Position numbers and translations under genes: made by a program
Origin: Marthasterias glacialis
Lineage: Eukaryota; Echinodermata; Asteroidea; Forcipulatida; Asteriidae
Assembly (NCBI GenBank): GCA_911728455.2
Contig: OU452229.1
Span: 1,431,001-1,495,000, forward strand
DNA length: 64,000 nt
Reading direction: 5' to 3'
In this document: positions 35,211-48,400 of the stretch, piece after piece
How the letters are laid out: each line of letters opens with the position of its first letter
How positions within the stretch are numbered: position 1 is the first letter of the stretch
Notes under the pieces: model-generated
What the model was told of the DNA's origin: nothing
Database searches by the model: none
Seen by the model: only the letters and a program-made list of their open reading frames with translations

Positions 35211-38200
35211 GCCTTGAAGCCAATTTGGTGTACACGTACTGTGCGTGACGTGTGATACTTCACAAGTAAATCTTGTACCCAAATGAATATTCCTTCTGCA
35301 GATGATATTATACACGCAGAAGGGATCGTGTATGATGGATGCACCCTGCTAACTAAATCAGTATTATTTAGAATATTTTTGAGGCCCCTTTTATTTTCTG
35401 ATCCACCCCAACAAATAAATACAATTAATACAGCAATTTGTAAACCAGAAAAAATCATTGCAGTTTGTTAAGTAAGGACATTACACCTTGATTTTGATTT
35501 TGGTTGAGATAATTATGATGCCCTTGGTGGGCGTAATCGAATTATGATTCGTTCTACGTCACTTTGAGATAAGGTGAAACGAGGACACGTTTAACCCTAT
35601 AAGGGGGGGGGGTTCAAGGCCATGCACGACTTATTTTCACCAACTTCGAAACGGAAACAATTATTTTGAAAAATTACCAAACTAGAAAGGACCTGTTCTA
35701 TTGTGATAAAGAAAGTAAAACTGAAACAGGTTTTTCTAGAATCAGATTACATGACATCCTGTCCAATGCAGACAGACTTCAGGTGCTTTCCTCGCGCTGC
35801 ACGTCTACAATAACGCTCGTTAAAATTGCAACTTTCGATTTTAATTCAAACAAATTGCAACCTTTTATTTATAATTCCAACAATCATAGCCCAAATATTT
35901 CAAAGCCATTAAGCATAAACAATGCTTGGTTATGTATCTGCTTAGCACAATTTATGCAGGGAACGAGTAAGCAAACAATGTGAAATACATAAGGATTTGG
36001 TTTGAAATGTGTTCCTGAGCTTGGCATAGTCTTCAGCTTTATGAAAATGTGGTCCTGCTGTTGGTTACACGTCTAGTTGAGGGAGTGGTCTTTGTTAACC
36101 TTGGGTCAAAGGATAGCAAAGAATTGTCTTAAATAGCGCCATCTCGTGTTTAGTTCTTGGAAGCAGTTACGGCCAACAGATTGAACATTTGGATCAGCAC
36201 ATCCAAAACCCCTTAAGTTGGTCATTAATTGAATTTTTGTTCAATCCTTTTGTATGTCCCAATTAATCTGGATCAGACTAATCCAAGTCAAAGACCCTGG
36301 AGGGACTAGCAGATTTTAGAGTTTTGGGGATTTGGTGAAAAAGAAAAAAATGTTCCTCAGATATTTCAAGTTCAGGACATGCAATGAGACCACATTCATG
36401 GCATTGGTTACTACAGCAATTCTGTGCTCACACCGTAAAGCACGCAATTTTATATGTTATTAGTGTAAGCAAAGAATTTAGCTGTAATAAAGCCATGAAA
36501 ATAAGTCAGGTTGTCGCACTTTGTAAGTTCTTTTGTAAAATATAATCATAATGCAGTCTTTATTTTGCCCTGGGCGTTGAGGCAATCGCCACCATTACCA
36601 CCGTGAAGTATCAGGCATGTAAGGGTGTTTGGTGTTTGTATGATAATTATTCAAATATATCACAAAAATAGGAACCAACGACTTATGATTTGGTAGGGCT
36701 CTGTTCACTTCTGTTGGCTTATTGTGATTTAGTTTAACAATCTTGGCATAAATTTGGGAATAAATCCATACTGGCTTGGGAACAATTTTCAGACTGAAAT
36801 ATTAAAGAATCAAGAATGAAAAATGTCCCTTATTAAATTTTGGTTGTTTTTTCCCGACCATTAACCAATTACCCCCAAAAAACTTTATCTTACCGTCTCA
36901 TATGATTTCATTTTCATTTCATTTAACTTCGAAACTTTTATTTCCATGCACAGAATAATACTGACAATAACATGCAATTACAATGTTGAAGCTTTACACA
37001 AGAAGCGAAGATTGTAAAAGGGAAAGACTTGAACATAAATAAAATAAATGAAATATAACAGGATATTAATCCACCAAAACAATGGAGACAGACAAACAAA
37101 TAGTCATAGACAGCACAACGGAGTTCCAATTCGCTGAAGGTAGGACAAACGAGGATGAAATGCATAGGAGAACGAGGATGAAATGCATAGGAGAATATCA
37201 ATTGAGAGGAGAACTGATGCAGAACATAACTATAGATACGGGGGGAATTGTTCTTGAAATAGGTTTTAAATCGGCCTAAAGAGGTTTGCGATTTAAACTG
37301 ACTGGTCCTACAATAAGTGCAGTTCGTTGAATGGTTTGTTTATCGTCTGACAAACAAATACAAACTAGGCGGCATCATGTCTTACATTCTTGTTTTCCCC
37401 ACAACAAATATCACCATGACAAAAAAAAATGTGGCCGGAGGTAGGCCTATTGAACCCAACTGCTAGAAGCTGTCGACAGATTGAGCTGAACTTGTGACCC
37501 CAGCTTAAAGATCAAGAACCGGGGGTAGACCTCATTCACTCTCCGAGGTCCTGGATGTCTTGGTGTGACCATGGAGGTGTCCACCCTGAGTCCTGACTGC
37601 GGACCACGGCCACTGAGTTGCAGATGACCAACACGCTGGGTTCAAGATGGTGGGTGGTTTATACTAGACTCAGTATCTAGGAAATAATGTTTCCCAATTA
37701 AACCCATGCTGTGTTTTCGTTCACTACTCGTGCTGGGTCGCACGGGGGTATGGGGACAGGGAAAAGCTGCGCCTGAGTATGCCACATTAAAAAATATGTT
37801 TTTAAAATTAGTGTCTATAAGATGTTTACTGGAGCATAGGCGTTATTGGGTGAACAGAATTTTGATGATCAGACCATGTGGGAAAGTTGTGTATCATCAT
37901 TTCAGAAGGAAGGGTTTCTTGGCTGTTTGCCCAGAAACGATGATCACGCGAGTAGCGCCCAGTGTACGTAACTTCCGAAACGGACACAGTTCTCACCGTG
38001 TATATGATGCCAAAAGTCTTGTTATCGGTAGAGAACTCGGCACGAAACATGATTTTTCCGGACTACAACGAAATTGATTAAAAAACAAAACAATAAAATT
38101 ATACGCGTGTTGTGTTGTTGTTGGTGTTTTTTGTGTACGGCCGGTTTCATGACAATTTGACGTGCTTAGACGCTCTATTCCCTTGATGCAATATCATCAA

Positions 38201-38919
38201 AGCTGTTTAACACACAGAATAATTGCTAAGCACATAAAAAGTTGCTAAGCCAATTCTATGTCATACCAGTCAAAGGAATGTGATATTTTATATAATGGAT
38301 TGGTGATCCCAGCTAAAAGTGGCTCAGCAAGTAAAATTGCGAGCGATGAGTGTAAAAACAGCTTATGAAAATAAAAGTGTTCTTTTTGTACAGTGATCGC
38401 TTTACTACCACTGATGATCGTACCCAGAGGAAAGAAAACCATGGCTTTATACTGAGGTGGGGAGAAGGTAGGTTCGTGGAGCGTCGAGCCCACTCGCACC
38501 ATCACTCCGGCTCAGCAGTGCCGCATCACTATTTCATTCATAAATCACAATACATTAGGCCTATTCAGACAATTATTTTTGAGTAAATATTAGAAAGTCT
38601 AGGCATCGATGGGTTTCCCGCTGTTACGCTAGTATTATTTGTTGATTGATACTGCTATTTTATTTAAACTTTTTCAGTTCAAGTTTGTTTTTGCTTTTCA
38701 GTTTGAAATTTAATTTTGATTTTGACCTTAAAAATATAATATGCAGATGTTCAAGTCTATTTATAATGTGCGATAAGGAGAATTTTAACAAATTAAAATA
38801 AAGGTGCATGCTAAATAGTCCTTTACACTTCCTTTTTACTTCAGGTTTAAATTTTACAGAAAAAAAACAGTTGTGAGTGAATTAGTGAAGAACGTGACTT
38901 TTCGTTCTACAGGCCTCTG
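35211..38919. other. Intergenic, few recognisable features
   Basis: This contains a perfect 22-23 bp direct repeat (ACGAGGATGAAATGCATAGG twice, about 37148-37190) and short palindromic GCTTAGCA motifs near 38220-38260 that resemble those at 33345-33380. Frames at 35666-35983 and 37706-38077 lack any recognised domain or splice context. Confidence 0.45.
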
Positions 38920-39372
38920 AATGCGCGCGCAATCGCAGTGACACCAACTGCACGGCGTCCCTCAATAGTGTTTTCATTCATGAAAATAGTCTTTGGGCGT
39001 GTACTACGTGTTTGTATACAAAGCGCGCACGAGGGAAAGAGTGCAGTTTTCACAGTATGGTGTAGGGCGCACTGCACGCTGGCGTGATTAAAAATTACTC
39101 GATGCGTGCGCGTAGTAATGAACGTTAAGACACTGGAACATTATAATCAGTGTTAACAGTTTTTGATAAATACATCTTACGCCCGGGAGCACAGTTCTCG
39201 TTGCAGGAGCATAGTATTTACCTCTAGTTTATACAGCACAACATTCTTATGCACCTGATGTAAGTGTGTGACTCATAAAACATCAATTGTACTGAGTACA
39301 ACGAGGAGGAACGGTGAAAACGGGGAGTGTTTGTGTGTACGGTGAGGAGACCTTTCAAGATTCACGACAATC
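38920..39372 (+). promoter_or_regulatory. CpG-denser segment before the Notch-ligand-like gene; probable promoter/5' UTR
   Basis: GCGCGC, TGCGTGCGCG and CGCCCGGG motifs raise CpG density well above the AT-rich flanks just upstream of the first coding exon. The start codon context is CAATCATGT. No TATA box or CSL-type GTGGGAA site was spotted. The transcription start cannot be placed. Confidence 0.35.
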
Positions 39373-39423
39373 ATGTTGGCTAGGCTGCTGATCCTCGCTG
39401 TTGGCTTCTTGACGGTGCTAGAC
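39373..39423 (+). CDS. Exon 1: signal peptide start
   Basis: Seventeen codons, MLARLLILAVGFLTVLD, then GTAAGT. The strongly hydrophobic core fits a signal peptide. The donor is phase 0 and so is the next acceptor at 50563. The link across an 11 kb intron is inferred from phase and from the lack of a signal peptide in exon 2 itself. Confidence 0.65.
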
Positions 39424-42400
39424 GTAAGTACAACAAACAGACAAGCGTGCATAATTATGTCATCCCCCGTAGTTTAGTCTAGAATTTTACATTCGCTTCA
39501 ATTCAAGAGTTGGGACAATTCTGAATATGGAGAGTGAGACTGTTGAGAATCATAACATGAATTAGAATTTGGATGACAGGAAATGATGAAGGAAATTTAG
39601 TATCGCTATTCCCGGGTCCACACTAGCACCATGGCCACCCTGCTGATCATTCTAGCATCTATAACACTAGCCTATCACTATTAATTAACCATGTTGTTTC
39701 CTTAGGGGAGTAGGATGTTGTATCTGACACTTTCTCTGTTACAATTAGCTCAATGAATATGACTAAAATATAAACTTATTTGGGAAAGTAAGATACTACT
39801 TTTGGTCATCTAAATATAGGTGTCGGTGGGATTCGGGAAATTCTTCCCAGAGGGAGACCCACATGCCAGGTTGGTATTGCTTGTCCTTGGAACCATAAAC
39901 CATTTAGAGATTTGGTGGGTGGACACAACACTATGACATTGTTAGGTTCGTGTAAATTTGTCTGTGTGCCTCGTATGCACCCAAGTCCAAACCAAACAGT
40001 GTACTCCAATAGTGTCCGCCATGTCTCAAAAAGGCAAATTAGTGGAGGAATGTTCTGTGATCCAAGGGTGACCTGTGCCCTGGGATTCACTATCAATGTG
40101 ATAGAACCATGATAGAACTCACAGTTTGGGAAACATAATAATGAGAAAGGATTCAACCGAATTCAAGACGATCGGTCTTGCAATCTCCATCTGTCACTGA
40201 AAAAAAACAAAAGTTTTAATAAGCTTCCGAGTTGTTCATAATGTAGCGGGAGGGAGAATTGGTGCAAGCATGGAGGAAGAAACACTGCCTCCATGGTGCT
40301 AGCATTCCTTCTTCCATGGCTTGAGGGATTTAGAACATTCCATTTCTTGGAAATGTGTGACCACAGAACAGCTTGAAAACCGAAGGCCATTGTTGACACT
40401 GACCCCCCCCCCCCCCATCCCTCCATTCCTTAGTATTGGAGCTAGGCACTTTCTGTATGGTGTTGAATCTCGAAAACTGAAGAACCCCCACCCCACACCC
40501 TCTCCAACCATGTGAAGGACATTGAGGAGACCACCAAGTTTGTGTTTCTAATAATTACGTAACACTTCCGGACTCCAAGATTCGGAACACGTGGGCCTAT
40601 AGAGTTGGGATCATGGAAGTCTTGTACTATGTTCAAGGACCGTCTCCTTCCTCTGTGTGTATTAAATGGAGGTATAAAAAGGTATAATTAACCAATGACC
40701 TTTGCAAATGTTAGTGATAACGAACAATGAGTTATGTTAATTTTTGATCTACTTTTGCAATGTACTGGTTTTAACCAATGAGCTTTCAGAAACAAACTGC
40801 TCGACTCGTCGGTGTACTTTTGATGTCTGATGATGTCATAATGTTCATAATAAATAGCTGCATAATTTCGATTTTAAAAGAATGGATTTATACATTATTG
40901 AATAGTAGTGCCCAATTAACCAGGGCTTCGTTTCTGTACAACAACTTGTACAATGGGGAATTATGAAATGATGCAACCATACCCAGGTACACCTTGCGAA
41001 GGATAAAGGTGATTATTAATGACACAAAACGTGAGAAGAAGTTACACTCATGAAACGATGGCCTTTTGTTGTCCAGGCCAGTATCAATACCCTCCACCAT
41101 TATCCCGTCTCATTCTTGGAAAATGATTGTTGTAGTTTAGTCCCACTTGCTCACATGTAACATCAGTCACCCACACTGTCACGCCTACCCAATAATTATG
41201 TTTTAACACAGATAAGATTGGTATGCCTGGCCCAGTGATAAGCAATCTTTATTTGGGCGGTTTGGGCCAACATCTGTCCTGTCCCTAAAATCGTCCCAAC
41301 TACTAGACCTTTCAATTGTTGATAAACAAACATGGACAGCCAAATGTAGCAAAACTTTCAAGTCTTGTTGACCAAATTGAAAACTTTGCAAACTTTCTAT
41401 TTAAGGAAAATACATCACATTATTGGTTGGTTTGTTTCCAACAAATTCTAAACAATTTTTGAATATTTGTGTGACATTTTTGCAAACTGTGATTATCTGT
41501 TTTTGTTTTGCATTGATGGCTTTCCGTAGTTTCTCCATCTTGGCAAAAGCTCGGGCTGTGACGTTGCAAAAAGAAAAGGTCTATAAATTTGGGACCGGTC
41601 CCAACGTGAGTGCTATACTGTTAGGACGGCCCAACTGTAGCTGGGATTGCCCGATACCGAGAGTAATAGTGACAGTGTTAGTAATGGAGATAATCGCAAT
41701 CAGTTGGCCTCTAGAAAGCAACCTTCTATCCTCTCAAGTTAAACAAGGTATACAACATAATGGGGCTCGTATTTAGAACATCATGCCAAAACTTGAGAAT
41801 AATCAATATTATTACTCCATCACGTACAGTTTATACGCAACTAGATTTACCCTCGCCACTTGCCGGCCCAAGCAGTCGTGTGTTGTCAACAACAGCCGCT
41901 GGTCCCCTGCACAGTGAAAGATCCCTGGATACCAGCTATAGTTGGGCCGTCCCAACTGTAACACTCGAGTTGGGACGACACTCAAGTTGGGCCTACAGTC
42001 CTAAATCCCCCGCAATTAAGCACAATGAGGATCAGACAACTCCCGAAAGAGGATTTGGGAGGGTTTGGGTATTTTAATGAATATCAACACTTTCAGCTTA
42101 AAATACAGGATTTCAGAGAAATAAGTCCGTCTGAAATACTGTCAAACTCAATAAAATACTATCTGAAGGCCCAACAAAATGTTATTCCAGTTGCATGCCG
42201 CAATCGAATTAAGCCCTATATGACCGTGCTGACAAAATTATTGCCGAAACACAAACCGTTTGCCGTTGTTTTCTTTGAAATGTGAACACCAAATTTGAAG
42301 ACATTTTCAAACAGGTTGGTAGGAACACAGAGCAATGGTTGTAAGGAATGTTGATTGAAAACTAGACGACGGGAAATAAGTTAACAATACTCCTCCCTTA

Positions 42401-45400
42401 AACAAAAATAATAAATAAATACAAGTATACATTCCCTGTCATAACGATAGTCACTGCTTCCGTTATCTGGTTTCATTACCAAAGAATATAACAATAATTA
42501 CAAATATAAGTACAGTTAGTGCCCTGCAACCGTTTACAAAATGTTCATCCGCTATTTTGCCGTTAAATTTATCATTGGACTCCAGTTCTTGTGGTGTCGG
42601 CAGCAGAATTTGGGTTCGAATCCCGGTCGTGCCCTTGGGGAAGACTTACAACTATTGCCCTTCGGATTGGACATTAAGCCGTAGGTACCGTGTCCTAGGA
42701 CTGGTAGTGCACGTACAATAACCCAGAACATTTATCGTGGAAGAGTAGGGGAATTACCCCGGTGTTTCTGGTTCACATGGCAAGCACCCTTGTCTACAGG
42801 TTTCCTCAGGCTTGAGAGCTACAGTGATTAAGTTCACTTATGAGGCATCATTTTTTTTGTTTCAATACCAGAAATAATAATACTATAGTAATAAATAATA
42901 ACTACACAGTAAGTCCCTGCAATTAAATACTACCAACCGTGAAAGATTTAACAAAAGACTGTACTCATTGGGGCCATATTGACTGCATACATTCTTTTAT
43001 TTAAAAATCTCTTACCCCACCTGTATTTAAAATGGACATTCTTTAACTTTTATAAAATTTCAGCAATTTATTAACAGAATGCTTACTAAGGATCGTATTT
43101 CCGCCTAAGGTTGTGGATATTCCCGTGTAAAGACTTGGCAAACATTAAGTGCTTACTGTAGTGACGAGCCTTGAATTTCATATGAGAGGGCAAGATCATT
43201 TGCGTTTTGCAAAGGGCATTTCCATTGGGAAAATCTTAAAGAGGCTTCTAAAGTCAAATTCAGTTGTGTGATGCAGTACTCTATCTTTGGGAAATTGAGT
43301 GCATCAGATGCACTCATTTTCCAACAGATAGAGTCCTCGTGAAAGTGCGGGGGAGGGGGCGGTGTAAAATGCCATTGTGTTTGACAGCCTTCCAGTGCGA
43401 TCTTTGTCAATAAAAAAAAACGCCCAAAGACGTCACGTTTCATTCCTGATTTTTGATGATATTCAATCAAAACGGCATTGAATTTGAACTTTAGATTGAT
43501 GCAAACGTTTCTCGTTGGAATGTACAGACCCATTTGTTGTTGATATCCAATAACGTCATGTTCAAACTTTGCTCTGAAGAAAATGTCAAATAAAATGATA
43601 TGTTACACCAATTTAACGTGAAGTGAGAGACTAATTTTTCCACTTTTATGAGGACTCTATATATTGAAAAATGAGTGCACCACAAAACTTAATTTGACCT
43701 TGGAGCCCCTCTTTAAAGTCAATGCGAAACTTTCGTAAAGGGCACCAAGGCCAAGACCAGGGGCAACAGAGGTCGCCTCCATGACCTCCGTGTAGTTCCT
43801 TGCCTGTAGTGATCAGAAAAGGCAAAACTAAAACTTAACTTTGCCCTATAGTTACAATAATTACGCAACTTTCTGAGCAAAAGTCCAAACTCAACTTCAT
43901 TGGAATCGTAAATCGGGAAACTTGAGAAAATGAAGGCTGTCCAATATTTCTAGGAAAATTAACTTTAATGATAAATTTGTATTAAACCAAAATGTGATTA
44001 TGTAATTTGGTTGATGTTTTTCACATTTGTTTTATTGACCTGGACGCCTTAACAATTGTTCTTTACAGTGAAACTTTTAAGCATTGTTTGCTAAAATGGA
44101 AATTTTGCCTTAGAAAAGTCTACAAATCAACCATTGCATCTTCCCTTTAAAATTCGCAATTATCATCGTAATATTCGAAAACTCTGAGCGTCTTATTTTT
44201 ACCGTAATATTCATAGGATTAGTTTCAAGACATGCCGCATCTTAAAAACTGTAGACGCCCGGAATGGCTTACCTCTTTGAAAAACGAAAGTTGTAAGTTC
44301 TCTTTAAAAAAAAAAGGGAAATGTACACTTCTGGTTAAATGTCACCGATGTGTTTATATAGGACTACACTAGTTTCTGTTATTGTAGCGTTTGGGAAAAC
44401 ATCTTGCGGTTGTTTTGAGATGGATCTTGGGCTATAGCCCAGATTCTTCATGTTTTTGTTCTCACATGTAGTTTGTTGGTGTGTTTTTGTTTTGCAAGTT
44501 GAAATAGAGAGGTGCACCAAGGTCAATTACAGGTCTCTTACCTCTACTTAAAAAGGTGAAAATATCATTTTGTAACATACTCTGTCAGCGAAATTTGAAA
44601 CATGACGTCATTTTGATATTAACAACAAATGGTTCTGTATCTTTCAAACAATATATTTTTGTTGTCAGTCAAAAGGTCAAATTCAATGCCTTTTTGATTG
44701 AATATCATCGAAATTCGGGAATGAACTAAAAGACAATTTCCGTACAAAAAATATGTACAGACCCATGTATAGGGCCCATTTGAAATGTCACGTCATTTGG
44801 TGTGTTTCCACACTGGGAGGGTATCAAACACAATGACATTTTACACCGTTTTTTAAAGTTAAGTCAGAGATCATTGTAATAATTTGCCAGGCTTTCATAA
44901 AGACTCTATCTTTTGAAGAAGTGCTTTGTGATTTGACTGACCAAACCGTGATGATGGTGGCACATAATATGAATAAGAAACAAGAATCACAATCGTATGT
45001 CTCATGCGCCCAGACGTTTGCTACAAATTGAACGTTTCGAACTTTAAAAGGTGCCGAAAACCTAATGTAAGAAATGACAATGTAAGTTTTGAATGCACCA
45101 AAACGTAATTGAACTCCCTCGAAACGAAAAAAATACCTTAATTTGCTGGCAAATCCTTAGCGAAATTGAATGACTGATAATGAAAATGACCAGACAAATT
45201 CGGAAACTGGCTGGAAACCCATAGTCAAAACAAACCAGTGGATAAAAATGACACACTTGAATACCTGTTAAATATATATTTATAAAAACAGCAACATTGC
45301 AGCAATATCGTGAATGCATACTGCAGACTCTTCAAAAGCCAACATTGTTTCATCTTGTAAGAAAACAACCTCATGTTTATAATTCCAGATAACACGTCTT

Positions 45401-48400
45401 TAACATGACGTCCTTGTGCTGTACCGAACCTCGTCTCATTATGAAAGGGTGGGACTATCTCACTGCACTTGACAATAAATAGCCACGGCGTTTGCCCCTC
45501 GATAATAAGGGATCATAATCCTTAAATACATCTCGTGATAGATTTATTTGTGGGTGTCGGTATTATTTGGTGTTAATTTAATTTGGAAAAAAACAATGAC
45601 GATTTTGTTCAGTCAGGTTTTACTGTTACCGAGTTGAACTGTGACAATTGTCTTCGTCTGAATATTTAAGTTGTCTTCTTCGAGAGGAAAAAAATGGCGG
45701 TGGCCATGCATGGTAACGGTCATGCATACAAACAATAATTACGCATAGGGAAATAATAATTACTATTTTTATTTGAAAAGTATTACTTTTCATGAGTTGG
45801 ATGATACCAGTATTGTCCTGAGCTAGAATTGTCCTCACAAACACTCAGGTCTTGTTTTGAAGTGCCGCCTTTAAATAAGCATGGTAGGCCTATATCGATG
45901 CGCAAAAAGTCTCTGAAGAAAAATAATGTGTTTCTAATTGAGTAATTTATTTATTTATTTATTTTTTTTGCCTTTGAAGCAAACCTGATGTTTCTGTTGA
46001 AACTTTGGTTTCAATTCATGTAATGGAGGTAAACCATGTACACATTTACATTGTGGTTTAATTTCTACATGTTATGGATCCTTTTGATGCGATTGTTTAC
46101 GCACCTTTATGTCCGACATGGACTATTGTGTTCGACAACAACTTTGAACCATTACATCTGACCCATTGTGTCCGACAAACTTTTATGTCCGACCCATTGT
46201 GTCCAACAAACCATTATATGTCAGACCCATTGTGTCCACTGTCCACGGATATAATGGTCGGACATAATGGGTCGGACCTAATGGTTTGTCTTACATGTTC
46301 AAAATTTCTCGCCCGACATCATGGTCAATGTCGGACATAATGGTGCCTAACACGTGATCATTGTTCATTGTCACCTCAAAACAAGCTTAACTTCCAAGTC
46401 TCATGAGCTGTGGTATGAATGACTTCAACATCTATGACCCGGTTCATGTTCAGGTTGTGACATTTCAATGATGGTTTTATTACAATTATTATATTCAATA
46501 TGTAAATTAACTTATGCTGTTGTAGCAGCTGTTGTGTGTGTGGTATTAATGCGTGGTATTCATTACTTGATTGCCCCATGGCAGTTCACAGTCATTAATG
46601 TTATGGATGACAAATTACGTTCATTGGAAATATCAATATTATTGCTTTGGTAATCATGTGTAGATAAACTGCATTTGTTTCAAATGTGACGTAATGATGT
46701 AAATAAAAATGTTGTTTGTTTGGGTGATCGACACCCCCACCATCTTTTACTAAAGGTGACTGTTCAAAATATTACATGAAACAGATACAGATTTTGAGGG
46801 TCATCCCGGATTTAACTTTTGACGTCACATTTTACGTCTTTGACCCAAGTCGCAAATGTACGCCTTTTACGCGAAATATTGACTTCAATACCAACGCCAA
46901 GTTTAACGTCTTTAGCCAAAAGTCGAAAACGTTGAAGTCAAGATTAAAATTGACATCAAATTTTGTCGACTTTGGCATTAAGTTGCAAATATTGACGTCA
47001 ACATTTCCGACTCTGGCCGGTGTCGCGATGTTATTGGGCTGATGTGGAATTTTCATAATCGCACTTTAGTTATTTTGCAACTGTTGATGGCCAGAGTAGC
47101 AAAATTACTAAAGTGCGAATGAAAACTTACTTGGTTGACTTGATAGGACATCCATTAATATTATTTAAAGCACACTTTAGCGTTGACAATTTTTATTCAC
47201 AGGATCGTCTTTGTTTTAACCTAGAGGAAAGTTATTGCGAGATTATTTTTTCCAGATGCCCGCAATAAAATGGAAAGGGGTTTATCCTTTCATATTGTTG
47301 TTCTGTCTTTCTCCTCATGTTTTTTTTAACGCAATGTCTCGGTTTTCATATTTCATTTCCACATCGGAGACATTGATATTGAGTGTTTTGCTGATTTCCG
47401 ATGGTCCCTATACGAACCTCGGCTGCTCTACATCCACAGGAATATTCTAATGCTGGGGAAATGATTTCATGCACTGCATACGAAGCGGAGCGCTATAGAG
47501 ACCCATTCAGCCCACGGTCATTCGGCATACATTCGCATCACATTTTGAAACTAGACCGGCACAATAGTCAATAAAAGGCCGGCTATTGGATAGGGTCGCA
47601 AGGTTGCATGTAAGGATTATATTAAATTGTGCAAAAAAAGACAAAAATAGGCTTTGCCGAGTTTTTTTTTCTTCAACTTGTTCAGTCTATGCTGTACTCT
47701 TGACCCAAGTGTAAAAAAGTCCCAGAAGATTGAATTACTACTTTTAAAAATGATTATGTTTTCTAGGTTCTAATATTAATTTACTTGATGATCAATTAAT
47801 GGAGTGACTGACTGAATCTTTATTTTTTATTATTTTTTATGTATTTATGTATTTTTTTTTTACATTTAAGTATTTTATTTTATTTGTTTATTTATATGTA
47901 TTGTCACATTACTGCTGCTGCTGCTGTTATTATTTTTTTATTTAGTTAGTTAATTACTTAGTTATTATTTATTTATTTATTTTTATTATTTTATTTTTTA
48001 TTTATTTGTTTATTAACTAATTAATTAACTAATTTGTTTATTTATTTATTTGTTTAGTTTGTTGTTATTATTATTATAGTATTTTTTGTCCTTTTTTCGG
48101 GGGTGGGTGGCTGGGGACGGGGGGCTCAAATGGATATTTATTTTTCTGTGAGCGTCCAGTAGCCAGGCTTCAGCCGGAAACACCTTACACAACTTAAAAC
48201 ATCCGGCCGACGGAAACTCGGAGATAATATTATGACAGAAAAGACATTGTTTCATGTCACCCTCGGCTCGTGTATTGCCATGGGTTCATGGATCCTGAGC
48301 CCCATTGTAATCTCATTCCCATTGCTTGATGTACTTAAACACCTTGGACAAGCTATACATATTATAATTAATCACAATAAATAACATTAAATAATACATT

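Noticed and set aside
37706-38077. 123-codon plus-strand frame
   Set aside because: No recognisable protein and no splice context.
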